DNA of 64,000 bases from Rotaria macrura (taxonomy: Eukaryota > Rotifera > Eurotatoria > Philodinida > Philodinidae), in NCBI GenBank assembly GCA_900239685.1, contig OENT01000242.1:62001-126000 (forward strand), read 5' to 3'. The notes under the pieces were generated by a model. The model did no database searches. It saw nothing but the letters and a program-made list of their open reading frames with translations, and had not been told where the DNA came from. The translations under genes were made by a program, and so were the position numbers. The number at the start of each line of letters is the position of its first letter. Position 1 is the first letter of the stretch. Below, piece after piece: positions 1 through 12,535 of the stretch.

Positions 1-1347
1 TTGACATATGTATGTTCAAGATGTGACATGCTCCTGTTCCGTTGGTGTAAAAATCTGTGAAAAACAATAACTTCACAACTTTAGAACTTAAACGACGAAA
101 GTTAACGATAAAAAGGAGCTATCTCAAACTGAACAGTTATTTTCATGTGGGAGGTCCTAGTTGTAATGAAGATATATCAAAAGAATGGCTTATTATTTTT
201 CTTGTTCTATCATTAAACTTGAATGCGTGTGAGATAAATTTCTTGAACTATACGTTAAATCCAAAATCGTACTATAAGTAGTGCCACATCATAAAAAGCA
301 ACACAGCATGACTTTTAACTTTGTTATGGCCATCTTCGATGTCACTTCAACATGGAAATCTCCTCTCTGAATAGTTCATAGAACGAGATATGAAGTTTCT
401 ATCGTATCCACGTATTATGAGATTCTCGTGTCAGTGTCACTGTCGTTACCTTGGATGTTTATCTCAATGATTTCGGTTGATATTTCGAACCACGAAGCTA
501 ATTATCATGAATATTTTTCAACATATTCTAGCATGCGTTACACACTTAGTTATAAAGGCTATTGTAATAGTAGAATGACGTGAAATCTGTATGAATACAA
601 TTATCTTCACTTCTTCCTATTTATAAATCCACCACTATTCTCCAATAGGCTCACGTTTCTTCTTCAATAATGATCTAATGGAATGTAGCAATTATCTTCA
701 AGATAACATGAAAGTCCAAAATGGTAATCTAAAGCTAGTTGCTTGTAAATTGTGTACAAATTATATATCGACTGCATTGCAATGCTGAGAGTAGCAGTTA
801 TTTTGACCATTACGAAAATTCAATTAAGTTAAGCGAAATTATCAATGAGAACCGATTGCTTCTCATTTTCCTGACTAATGATATCAAGTCAATTAAGATA
901 TATGACTAAGAAGATATTGTGTAGTGCATTGGACCTGGCCAACCTAAATCCATTCAGTCATCCATGTGAAAGTACTCACAAGCGAAGAACCGAAGTGCTC
1001 CTAACATTCTCATGAACATTACCCTAGATATAACACATAAAGTGTACTCTCTTTCCACTTCATCGATCACCAAAGCCTTCCAACCGAATCAATATCTCAC
1101 TTCACTCACCCATGTATTTTCAAGTCGAAGCTGACAGTGAATTCAGAGCACAGTATATGACTTAAACGAGACCAACACGATCCGATGTCAAATCATATAC
1201 CAACGATGACTTCCAGCACACGCAACGAATACAACACAAACATGGATCACAAAAAAGAAACAGATGTAGCGGCGACATCCGATCTCAATTCAAACATTTC
1301 TAACAATACCATCGTATTCCCTGAAATCACAAAAGCATCACATATGA
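1..1347. other. intergenic, no gene seen
   Basis: AT-rich sequence with only short random reading frames. I see no domain, RNA gene or clear repeat. Confidence 0.5.
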
Positions 1348-1355
1348 TCATGGAC

Positions 1356-1951
1356 TAGAGATCTACGAGACAAGCTATTGTCTGTCCTTAATCACGTTTG
1401 TCCCGTTCACAAAAAATGTTTGGATGAGGTTTGTTTTCGTATAGTGGTAACATAATTACTGATCGCAGAACAAAACTAGATACAGATAAAGTTAATAATT
1501 TGTTATTTATTAAGAGAAATATGCGAGTTTTAAAAGATATTGATCCAGTGGTTGTTAAAGTGTCCAAAACAAGAAATCATAGTTTAACTTCAACTGATTC
1601 AACAGCTACTGCAACACCAAATAAAAAAATCAATAGACCACTGGAAGTCCGGAATTACACGAAGACACAGCATATGAAAATGATGATGATGCTGAACATT
1701 TTAAAATACAGCTTTCAACATTTTGTTTTTGTATAATTGATTTAAACAATAAGATTTTTGTCAAAAATAAAAAGCAAAAAGGGTATAATGTTTTTTAATA
1801 CAGCAATTCTGGAATTCGGGACAATATTATTTTTCGAATTGTCCCGATTCCGTTTGTCTCGTTGCGAAAGATTTTCTTGACAGTCCCATTGGTCCTACAA
1901 GACGGAACAAACGGAATTTTTCGGGATTCGAGACTTTCCCGTAGGACTCTA
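1356..1951 (+). mobile_element. hAT-type DNA transposon, internally deleted
   Basis: The ends form diverged terminal inverted repeats: TAGAGATCTACGAGACAAGC on the left, and TAGAGTCCTACGGGAAAGTC on the right when read inward (14 of 20 match). They are flanked by an 8-base target duplication, TCATGGAC at 1348-1355 and TCACGGAC at 1952-1959 (7 of 8). TAGAG/CAGAG-type termini with 8-base duplications are typical of hAT elements. Inside is a relic of the transposase C-terminus. The right subterminal part is rich in GGGAC/GTCCC words. At 596 bases it cannot be autonomous. Confidence 0.8.
1434..1736 (+). pseudogene. hAT transposase C-terminal dimerisation fragment
   Basis: The frame begins FSYSGNIITDRRTKLD, followed by VNNLLFIKRNM. 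This matches the conserved C-terminal dimerisation segment of hAT transposases, where the usual pattern is FSxAGxIxTxRRxxLxxxxVxxLLFLKxN. The catalytic core upstream is missing: an in-frame stop lies just before this stretch, and the element's left end is only about 75 bases away. The last 50 or so residues of the frame are low-complexity and not recognisable. This is a remnant of an internally deleted copy. Confidence 0.8.
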
Positions 1952-2142
1952 TCACGGACGCTTATACAACTCCGGGCGAAAGTGTCGGTGTGCCCAGAGA
2001 AACACACTATTATGCATTCCCTCTTAACGGCATGAGATACAAATTCTTTCGAAATTTTCTCAGGAAGCAGCTCTTATGTAGCGTCATCTCCTTTTTATCA
2101 TTTCTGTCATTGTTGTGGCATCATATATGTATATATATGGAT

Positions 2143-3966
2143 CAGAGCTCCCAACAAGCCAGGCTGGCCTGCAGGCGCCTGGTCGCCTGCCAGGCTGTAC
2201 TACAGGCTAAGCTGGGTTTTTAGATTTTAGCCTGGCTTGATGCAGGCCAGGTTGGTCTGAACTGTTCAGCCTGCTCAAAATTGACTTAGAATGATTTGAT
2301 CCGCTCAATTTCGTATTAAATGTCGCTATAATCCAACTTACACTATTAAGAAAACAGGAACCAAATCATAATCGAACTGGATTTACTCCAACGATTATCG
2401 CGAAAGATACAATGAAAAAGACTAAAACAAAAACGAAGACAAAGTAGTCATTGAATTTTCACCTTTTATTAGCGAAAAGACGATGAATTAAGAAAAACTG
2501 ACAGTCATTTCAATTGATTTTGTTTAGATTTGTTTTAAATATAGAAAATGACGTTACCTATTGAAGTTGTCTAATGGTGGTTGTTTCTTTTGTGAAGTAT
2601 TAGTGGCGTTAATTTGCAGAGTTTTTTTTAATTTTCTAATATATAGGACACATTTTTAAAATTATTGTTAGTAAGGGTGTGCTTTGCCCTTTGCAGCAAA
2701 TTTTAAGAGTGGCTCATCAAAAATGTTTGAAACTTTCCTAGTAGATAGATCTGGATCAATACATTACACGTTTTCATAAGCTTACGCTTAAAAAATGTTT
2801 GTTCAAAGAAAATATCGGGTTCACAAGGACTAAAAACTGCCTCCCTAATCCCCCAGCTCTTCAGCTGCTGTATGCTTGATAGAGCTGAAAACTTTTTACA
2901 GACACTAGAAGCACTTTAGGGTGTTTATTGCTTTGAATTCTTTCTCTCTTGTCCACTTTGAATAAAAAAGTTGTTTGAATGGTGCTTCCTTCGTAAGACC
3001 TGTCAAAATTCTGCACAAGAATATTTTTTTAAATAAAAACAAAATTGGTACTAGTAACACTAAACCCCTCGCCAGAATAAAAGTTCATCGTCTTCTATTA
3101 TGAAAATTTACATCGCTCCTCAGACAGTGGCCTACTATTGAGGGCAATGTTTTTGCTAGGATTTACCGAGAAAGTTAAGGGTTTTTAAAACATTTTTCCC
3201 ATTAAAACAGACACTTTTAGCAGTCAAATATTGGAAAACCAGTTTTTTTACTTGAAAAAAGGTCATTTTTTCACAAAAACTAAATTTTTTTACCAAAAAA
3301 ACAGCTTTTTTACTAAAAAAAACATTTTCTACTGAAAAATCAGGTTTTTCAGTGCTAAAACCTGAAAATGTATTGGATTTCTGAAAAAGACTGGAGATCG
3401 CATGGCCTTCTATTAGGTCTGCTGAACTTTTTCTTGGGGGTGGCCTTGAAATGAGGGTGACTTTTTATTCTAGGGGGAGGGGGGGTTATTGGGTACTTGT
3501 AGAAAAAATTTCAGCTAGATCAAATATATCATGTCTGAGAAATGGAGCAATTTTGTCAATTTTTTCTTAGAAGCTAGGTTCGAGAAAACCACGAAAGACA
3601 GAAAAACGTCCCATACCTCTACAGTACTCGATTTATATTTTCGATTTTTTTTTACTGTAAGGTAATAAATCAATTCTCAAAGAATCACCAATAGATAGAG
3701 TACACTTCAAAGAACATATGCAACAGAAGAAAACAAGAAACGAAAAATTTGAAAAATTTGGGCTCAGGAAGGGGAATTCCCTTAGAAACAGAAATAAACA
3801 GCCACATTAATCTTCAACATGAAGACTAGATACTGAACCGAATGGATATGTGTTATAAAAAGAAGCAGAGATTTTCTTTTGTTTTCGTGTAAGCCTGACC
3901 TGCAGTCCAGGCTCAATCATAGCAAGCCAGGCAGGACCGGAAAAAAGTGGCCTGTTGACAGCTCTG
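2143..3966. mobile_element. non-autonomous hAT-type DNA transposon, 1.8 kb
   Basis: The left end is CAGAGCTCCCAACAAGCCAG and the right end, read inward, is CAGAGCTGTCAACAGGCCAC. A perfect 8-base target duplication ATATGGAT lies at 2135-2142 and 3967-3974. Both subterminal regions carry clustered CAGGC/GCCTGG words (2150-2260 and 3890-3960), probably transposase-binding repeats. The interior has no coding sequence. It contains a poly-A/T-rich block (about 3180-3400) and a stretch at about 3470-3590 that resembles, inverted, sequence at about 18790-18900. The perfect duplication suggests a fairly recent insertion. Confidence 0.9.
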
Positions 3967-3974
3967 ATATGGAT

Positions 3975-5402
3975 ATACAGGCCCGTCTCTTGAGGCAATA
4001 AAATAAATTGTTTATAGCGAAAGATAATGTTTTTCTCTGACTACAGGTGGCTAATGACTAACTAACTCGACACAGCTTTTATGAGTGAATAATGTTTTGT
4101 TTTTGTAATGAATTAGAGCGTTTCCGCTGAATTACTTTATCGTCGAAATGAAGTTAGAGCTTTTTTTACTGTGTATATCATTGTGTTGCTGATTCATACC
4201 CTACCGTACCACCGAACCCACGCAGAACTCCAGGTCCAAAAATAAGCCATTCGGATTCAGATAATCAGTTCCCTGACAAATTCTGTTTCTGATTTCACTA
4301 AATGATCAGACCTTGGGTTATTATTCGAGACACCAAGGATCGACTATCTGATAGTGCAACCGAAATGACCCGTTAAGAATCATCGTAATCCTACAATATG
4401 CTGTTCCCACCTCGAGCTTAAAAATAAAGGAAGCACGTCGTTATCAACGAGATCAAATATTGATATGTTTGAAAAACTGCCTTTTTGTCAATTGCTTGTA
4501 TACGCAATGAACCAAACTCGTGTATCTATCCATATGTGATTCGTACCTTTACAGAAACCCATACGAATACGAAACAACTCATCCCAGCACGAAGCTGTCA
4601 AATTTGATTCCATCGGCTTCGATAAAATCCGATAGTTGTCCAATACAATTCAGCAGGGTTCACAATGTGGGTCAGCTGTTTTGTCATGGAAATCTATACG
4701 AATACTTTTGTTCAAAAAAAACCTAGCCACACGTCCCATCCATAAGGACATCTTTTCATCGTTAAAGATATGCTGAGAGATTAAGTTCAATTTTCATGAC
4801 TTTCATCTTCATGCAAGAATAATGAAACCGAATTTTCTTCTGCTGGGTGTTGTAGAAAATTCTTCAACCCCATCTCATGAATCTTTTGTGATATAGAGAA
4901 CGGCATCAAAATTTCAACAGGCACAGGCAATGATGAAAATAATATGACTCGGATTTTACAAGACATTCGTTCATTTCGGTTTATGAAAACAGATAAAATA
5001 TAGAGTAATCTATTATTTACAGTATCATCGAATACAAAATACTAAGGTATTTTCCTATTCCAAAGATATCTTGATTTCGAAGGATACGGTATCGACGAGA
5101 TCGATACCATATCCTGCTTGGTGTATTCTCTGTTCAACTTAGTCTTCGATACATCACTGAACTGAATGAATATTTTGAATTTTCTAATGATAAAAATTAG
5201 TCAGGAATAGTTGTTAGGATCACTATGAATCTACATGGAGTAATGATGCTGTTTAAAGTTGAAAAATCAAGTTAAGTTTTGAACAAAACAGTATGAATTT
5301 GCAGCTATATTTACATTTACATAATTAAAAAAGACAAGTTGAATTTTTCTAAATGACCGTTTATTAATAGTTGATTTCTTCTTTATTTTAAAACACTAAA
5401 TT
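3975..5402. other. intergenic, no gene seen
   Basis: No coding, RNA or repeat signal recognised. It lies between the hAT element and the 3' end of the first receptor gene. Confidence 0.5.
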
Positions 5403-6419
5403 CTATCGACACATTATTTTTCGTTTCATCACCCGAAGAAACTCGAGCAATGCTTTATGAAACACTGTTCCGCCAAATAATGTATAAACGTAAAAAGGAA
5501 TACTATTAGATACAAAGTAAATCAGAATAGTTGTATTGTATGCGAAAGAATTGATCGCTTTTTCTCTAGAAGAACCATGATCTCCTGAAAATGATGAGTA
5601 AAATTTGTCAATAGATAAAGGAAGCGTAAATACAGCAAGAAGAATTATTTGAACGAGAAGCATTCGAATAAGACTATGGTCTGCTTTGTGTTTAGATTTT
5701 CCTTCAGTATTTACAATACTGAAACCCGTTGATTTATTCAGGTTGGATGGAGTTCTGCATACAGTCAATGATTGAATACGACGATGCGATTGACGTACAT
5801 TTGAAATAGTTAACAAGGCAAATAAAATCATAAAAATTAAGGGTATTATGATTGTGAATAGAAAAAACGATACATCAGTGAGATAGCGACATACATCTGT
5901 TGCTCCGTAACATTTCAGAGGAGTATCCATAAGATTTGCTTCATAGCAATACAGTTGTTGGCCGAATAGAAGCGTCGAAAGAATGATTACTATTGTTGTC
6001 CATATTTGAACATTCTTCAATGTACTTTTTTGTCGACGATGAGCACTAGTACTCGATAAAAGCCATCGTTCGACTGTAGCCAATACAATTAACCATGCAG
6101 CGATTGTTCTTGTTGTAAATAAAAGAAAGGCTTGAGCTTTACAAATCCATTTGATGTAATTTGTTGGATTAGTTGTCCATCCACCCATCATGATTTCGGT
6201 GAGACCCGTTAAAATACAAGTAAGATTATTAATCGAGAGAACCAAAAATATCCAAGCACATGGGTTACATCGATAGGTTCGCTGTGAGAGAACCATAGTA
6301 TTGAGAATATTTCCCACAACACCAAAGAAAAAAATAGAACTCGCAAAGTAGCGATCAAATTGAACCAGTATTTTACTTAAAATTTCGATGAGAGGCTCAT
6401 TATAGGATGCATTTGCCAT
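5403..6419 (-). CDS. rhodopsin-like 7TM receptor, intact
   Basis: An intronless 338-aa G protein-coupled receptor of the plasma membrane; the ligand is unknown. The start is the ATG of MANASYNE, which matches the start of the paralogue at 14760. Visible features are an N-glycosylation site at N3, TM1 with GNILN (residues 36-40), the conserved Cys93 at the top of TM3, ERW (117-119) in place of DRY, extracellular-loop cysteines (158, 170, 177), a short third intracellular loop, and TM7 with NSIPFYVY in place of NPxxY. The basic C-terminus is short (MKRKIMCR). Paralogues lie at 13358-14760 (minus) and 21186-22230 (plus). Residues encoded by 5911-6120 are nearly identical in DNA to the second paralogue, suggesting gene conversion. 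The overall look is of peptide-receptor-like families expanded in rotifers, but the subfamily is uncertain. Confidence 0.9.
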   Translation of the reverse strand: MANASYNEPLIEILSKILVQFDRYFASSIFFFGVVGNILNTMVLSQRTYRCNPCAWIFLVLSINNLTCILTGLTEIMMGGWTTNPTNYIKWICKAQAFLLFTTRTIAAWLIVLATVERWLLSSTSAHRRQKSTLKNVQIWTTIVIILSTLLFGQQLYCYEANLMDTPLKCYGATDVCRYLTDVSFFLFTIIIPLIFMILFALLTISNVRQSHRRIQSLTVCRTPSNLNKSTGFSIVNTEGKSKHKADHSLIRMLLVQIILLAVFTLPLSIDKFYSSFSGDHGSSREKAINSFAYNTTILIYFVSNSIPFYVYTLFGGTVFHKALLEFLRVMKRKIMCR

Positions 6420-9400
6420 GAATTCACCGAAAAAAGTTTTGATAGATTTAACTAAAAGTAAATTAGAAAATTCAGTGAATTTGGCATCGTATTTAGGTTT
6501 TGGACTAGGTTTTTTAAATTAGAGGATATGTTGAAGATGCGCATAGAAACTGTAGTGACAAATCAACTCAATGGAAAGTTTAAATATCAAGTAAGCAATT
6601 GGAATGACATCACAAATTAAAAAATACTGAATTTTCCCTCTCGATTTGAACAGACATGCAACCAAATATACAAAATAGTTTTCTCTCAATCCTACAAAAG
6701 TGGAAACTGGAGTTATCTCAGTTAGAAGTGTGCCACAGTACCATCAAAGATTAGATGTATAGGAATTAACATTCTTATTGTTATTCTATGTACTAAATCT
6801 TGTATCTCAAATTTCAAAAGTGGATCTCATGCGAACCAAAACATACATGTATGTAGACTAATGCCAGTGTTAGAAAATGAAAAAAAAACACTGTTGTAGA
6901 ACACCATTGAGTATTTCTTTCTCTCTCTATATTTTTCTTTCTATAATTGTTTGAATTTATCTTTCCTTGAAGACTTGTAGATGAAGTTTTTGATACAATC
7001 ATCTCAGAACACAAGCGTACCATCTGTTGCTTTTCACTGAAATGTTTGGTTCTTTGAATCAGAGGTCGATTTTCGACGTAGTAAAAGTATTTTCCAACAT
7101 CGTTTGATACACAAATGACGTTTTTGTTTTAGTATCGTCACATAGGAAAGTTAAGTAAATCCATATATTCATCGAAGAAAATAGCTAATGCTGTTGTATG
7201 TAAAGAAAACAACTGAACGGTTCATGAACTATGTTAATAAATAAATCTGCTAATGTGCGTACATGTATCACTCACTACGCATTGTATAGTGTAGCTTAGA
7301 ATTATGAAGTTTGATCTAATTGAAAAACTCTGATTATTGCTAAAGTACAAAGGAAATGTTTTATTCATGTAATGAAAAATTTAACAGATATATTTTTTTA
7401 CAGTTTGAAATCGTGCACGATATCATGGATGGCTAATGAACATCACAGATCGCAACCATTTCATGAGACACACTGCTCACATGATTATGAACGGTATTCC
7501 GATTTTCAACTTTTGAAAACGTTTATTTATTTTGAAAGTTTACGCCACTTAGAATGATAGTTGATTTGTGAATAACATTGCTTCTTAAAAGATGCCGTAT
7601 TATTCCATCTGGCGATGTCCGTTTATTTTCTTGCTAAACCATCAATCCAAAACACACTTGGAATTGTTTGACCTTGATAGTAGAATATTTGATTGTTATA
7701 TAACGAAGACAACCATTCAGAAGTACAGATAATAATAAATGATTAGCTACTCATATTAGATGACATTGCGATATGTTAATCAGTTTGTGTAGAGATGAAA
7801 CTATGAAAAATATTCATACGTGGCAAAATATTGCAAGTCATGACAGAATTTTTAAGATAATTATGAAAACAACAAAGCATTTCATGATTAAGATTCATCA
7901 GATACTAAATATGAATGCTTTTTAAAAACATGTTTTACGGACCCAAACTTTCATGAAGAACACCAATCATATAGAAAATGAGATATTTTAGATATCATAA
8001 TCTGAAAGAAGTTGTGTGATAAATATGAATTGCATAGCGGAAAATAGCATGACTTTCAGCATTATCATAATTATAGTGTTTCATAATGAAGCATCACATA
8101 CAAATAATGATGATGGTTTTTCCATCGATGATTAGATTAAAAGTACTTATCAATTTGATAATAAATAGGCGACATGATATTTCGTTCCTTGTGAGATTCA
8201 TACTTACTAAAGAGTACCGTAAGTTTTTGTCTAGATAATGCGCATTGCAAAAACACATATGGATAAACTTAAAAAACTTGTTGACATATTCGTGCTTTTA
8301 TGTATGAATGTCTAGTTCTTGTTGGCAATCTATTTCCATCGAAAAAAGCACATACCACTGAGTTCTTCATCATTAATTGGTTTTGTTTTACATCGTTTGA
8401 TTGTACTGTAAATACATGTGAATGTTCTACAGTAAATTTGACTTTGTCGTCATCCGTCATGTAATCTAAGACATGAATGAGCGATATATTTCTTCCTTTT
8501 TTGTTTAGTTTTCATTTCTCAAGTAGTTTACAGACGTATTGTACTACTTGAACCTATGCGTCTATACGATTAACTATAAGTACATATTAAACTTCATTTA
8601 GATAAAGAATCTAATGTTGCAACATCATTAATTCATAACTGATAAGATTGAATGTAAATCCGAGAACGACGAGCAGTTTGATATGATCTGATCTATATTA
8701 TAAAATAATTTCAGAATAGTCCGTTTTATGTAACCATACAGGTTTCGAATGCTTTTCACAACGTCATCATTTTTCAAGTTATTCTTAAGTCATTGATGCT
8801 ATTGTTTGTTTGAAGTAATTACGACGTTTCTGTATGACAAGAAACCGATGATAGAAACCAAAGAATATTATTTACAACTTAAAATGAAAAGCTACAATTT
8901 TAATGGCAATCATCACGAACAGGAGCATTGTAAAATGGTGGAGACCTACTAATTATCTTAATTAAATAAGATTTTCTCTTTAAAGTGCAAGTTGTACTGT
9001 AAGTCGAAATGTTCGAAAATTCTTTGTAACGTTACACAATAATCATCAAGTAATTCATCATTCATATTTCGAAATATGAACGATAGAACATTATTCTTTT
9101 TCATCTCTATGCTCGGCATTATCATTCTAAAACATTCGATGTAAAATCCTAAAAAAGATTCAACCGCTCGCCGTAGAAGCTTTATTTTTCAAATTGATTT
9201 TTCCTAAAATGAACTAGAAATCAATAATCTTGTGATGAATAATACTATCAACTGATCTAATTACAATTAAGTCAGTTTCGTCTGAAGGAAAGATCTATAA
9301 ACAAGCATCTTTAACAATATATAATTTCTTGATTTCGAGTCAAAACATAAATACTTTTAATAATTCGTGAGCTTGGAAAGAATTCTATTTTCAATTGAGA

Positions 9401-10695
9401 GCATGTACGTCATTCTTCAAGGCCTCTTTCGTCATGAAAAGTGCTAAACAGTAATAGACTGCAAAAAGTTAGATCCAATTTTTTTTCAATATTCAATAAT
9501 TATCATGCATTCATAGATAGTATGTCTTGGTGAACTTACAATTAATTTGACGCCTTATTTGATATGACTACACTCAAGGCTCCCCCTTTATCGAACTATA
9601 GTCTCCCAACCGGTTGTCTGATATTGTCGTAGGTATCGAAGTTTCGAATATTTTATTACTTTTTTGATAAGTCAAATACTTATCGAAAAGTCATTGAACG
9701 ATAGAGCTTTCGATTATCGTAGAATGTTTTCAGAAGCCAATCAAAAACAAGAAAGATTTTCTATCATAAGTTGTATACTTTCATCTTAATTGAGCACGAC
9801 GGTAGAATTTTGAAAATCAATTCGAAAAGTTTATTCATGCAGAAAAAAAATTTTTCAATTAAAAACTTCTGTTTGAATGTATCTTACTAAAGAAAAGACT
9901 TTTTCCGAGTTTCGTATTAAATAGAAAGAACCAACATATATATATATTCGATTCCATATTACATAGATAACTAATATAAACGATTCGTTCAAACTAGATA
10001 TATTAAGTATTTAAAAACTTTTCTGCAAGATTTCAGGATCCGAAATTTTGTTTTTATTAGTCTGCTGACAAGTATGATGATAAATGATTTCGAGTTATCT
10101 CCTTTGAAACATTCAACATTGCTCCTCGTAACATGATACGTATTTTTAGAACAGTATGAATTTTGATCAATTTACAGTGCATAGTTTAAATGCTTTTAAT
10201 ATGTCGGTTAGTGTACTAATCTGTAGATTAGATGCAGCTAATGGTGAGTTCTCAGAATCCGACCACGACTAAGAAGCTCTTGACATCGAAATAGAACACA
10301 ATCAATATTAGATAGTTCACGTTACCTATCATATGATTTTTCGAGTTTCCATTCTAGTATATTTCTCGCTTGATTGAAAGCAGTTCATTAACCGATGATA
10401 TGGATAGAGAAATCGATTAATCCTCGATAAAGCTTGGATATGATTGCTGGATCTGACGCTAAGCGTTTCTACAGTCGTGATTAAATACAAGGAAAAATCA
10501 TATGAAATTATGGTTTGTTTTTCTGTGATTGAAAACGATTTATTACCAATTGGTTGCACTGCACTAATGGACGATCTATTCATCTTTAATTTATTGTTCA
10601 ATTAGGGCAAGATTTATTCATTTTTCTTTCGATGGAATAAGTACAACACAAACATATGATGCATTATCAGAGATTTCACGGAAACTCAATCAAAT
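6420..10695. other. intergenic, no gene seen
   Basis: About 4.3 kb of AT-rich sequence with only short unconvincing frames. I see no domain, tRNA or clear transposon end. Confidence 0.45.
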
Positions 10696-11056
10696 ACCGA
10701 CAGGGAGATGTAGTAGATGCAGTAGATATAAGGGATATAGGAGACATAGAGAGTGCAGGTACTTCAGGGATGGGGCTAGAGCTATATGGTAGTTATGGGA
10801 GTTGTGAGAGTTATACGAGTAATAGGAGATATCGGAGATATCGGAGATATAGAAGATGGGTGTAGGTGCGGTGAAAAGAGGTTCACGCGTTAGAACTGAC
10901 AAAAAATCATAAGTACACTCAATTGTGGCAAGTGTAGGAGCTTTGAAAGGTGCTTTATGTTTCATATCTCCAATATCTCCTATAACTCTTACAATTACCA
11001 CTTACCCCTTACAAGTACCTGCACCTCCCTATGTCTCCTATTTCTCTCCCGTCGGT
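10696..11056. repeat. fold-back (inverted-repeat) element
   Basis: The ends are ACCGACAGGGAGA and, inverted, ACCGACGGGAGAG. The arms (about 10730-10860 and 10960-11045) read alike in opposite directions: both contain GGAGACATAG, GCAGGTACTT, GAGTTATA and GGAGATAT words. The left arm ends in a short GGAGATATC tandem (about 10825-10855). No target duplication is clear. Frames within it are low-complexity and not coding. Confidence 0.7.
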
Positions 11057-12522
11057 GATTAATTGACATTACACGGAAACTAAAATGGAAATTACATCGA
11101 CACTAATTACACATCTAGTGTTCAAATAAGAGATGCTTTTTAATTAAACATCTAGCTGTATGAATCTTTCATAGCTATTTAAAGGATACACAGCTATTTA
11201 AATCATCAGTAGCCATTTAATTATTTTCTATATCAATCGCACAGCTATTTAAAGGTTCAACAACCATCTAATGCTTCTTCAGCTATTTGAAACAAACCGT
11301 TTCATGACTTATCACATGCAGTTATTTTCATAACAAAATCAACTGCCTCGCAAAAAACATATTTACTCGCTCTGATTCCGTCAATCCAACGTCCTTTTGC
11401 ACTTCTTCTCTTAAAAAAACTCCATTCGATTTCACCACCAATCCAGCTTGCTAAAAGAAATGGTTTTCTGAATCTAACACATTTGTCTTATCTTCAGTAA
11501 CTTAAAAAAAAGGAACACTTTTATGACAAATTACAATCAATATTTTTCAGAACAAATCAAACTAGTTTTTTCTTTCTTGCTTGAAGGAAAGATAGGTCAC
11601 TCAATACAATAAGATGGATTTCTGTTACAGAAATGAAATCAACCAACAATCTACATTTTTTCCCACTCTGTATGAATTATCTACAGACACTAATAGATAA
11701 TCTAAAGGTTTCCAGAGAGCTATTCAAAAACTTAAATAAACTCCTTGTACGTATAATTAGCAACAGCTACTCAATCTTTTTTAATCGATTCAGATAATTA
11801 AACAGCTGTCGTGTCTTTTAGAGAGATAGAGAAGAGTAAATAGTAATAGAAAGTTTAAGTAGCTGCATCTTTGAAAATGTTTGTCGTCAAAAGAAAAAGT
11901 ATCTCCTTCGAAAGTGAGCCATATGCACTAATTTCTGAATTTAAGTCTGGACTGTTTCAGTTATAAATCGAGAATGTTCCAATTTTCGTGTTCTTAATAA
12001 AAAGAAGCATTACCAAATTTGCTTTTGCAAATCTACGAACGTTATTGAAATTAACTGTGAATGTATGGTTTTTTATGAATTTTAAAAAAATTGTCCGCGT
12101 GAAAATTTTCTAAATAGTTTTTGAATAATCACATGGTCATAAATTGACACGACTGCAATCAACATTCTCTTGTTAATTGGCATTATCGATTTCCAAAAGC
12201 TTGCAATGACTTAATTGTATAAATGCCCTTTCAGATCAAATCGATCTCGACACTTTAGTCTTATTTAGATACATGGGTAGTATTTTGGACCTAGTATAAA
12301 TATACAGAAGGAAATGGATTAAATGGATAGTGCTCTGAAAATTCACTTGAATTATTAGAAAATATGAAATCGTTTGACAAATTTTTCTGTTGGCTTTTGT
12401 TTGAATAATAAGCATAATTCTCAGATCTTAATTAGGTCAGATTACATCTACTTTCGATGCGTTAATATAATCCTATTAAAATATTGAATGCATTATAAGT
12501 GAAAGCTATGCTTGTGAAAAAC
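11057..12522. other. intergenic with degenerate AGCTATTTAAA repeats
   Basis: From about 11150 to 11295 the word CAGCTATTTAAA and variants (CAGCCATTTAA, CAACCATCTAA) recur about six times at irregular 20-50 base spacing. The rest shows no gene. Confidence 0.5.
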
Positions 12523-12535
12523 AAATTAGACTGAC

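Noticed and set aside
57-281. 74-codon frame at the window start
   Set aside because: No ATG-supported start, splice signal or domain; composition as expected by chance.
3807-3998. 63-codon minus-strand frame
   Set aside because: It lies across the right end of the hAT element and consists of its terminal repeat and subterminal words; not a gene.
10780-10860. CRISPR-like regular repeat
   Set aside because: Short imperfect microsatellite in a eukaryotic genome, no spacers of constant length.
10656-11001. Frames rich in DIGDIxxA / YRRYRRYRR
   Set aside because: Products of the GAGATAT simple repeat inside the fold-back element, present in both directions; not coding.
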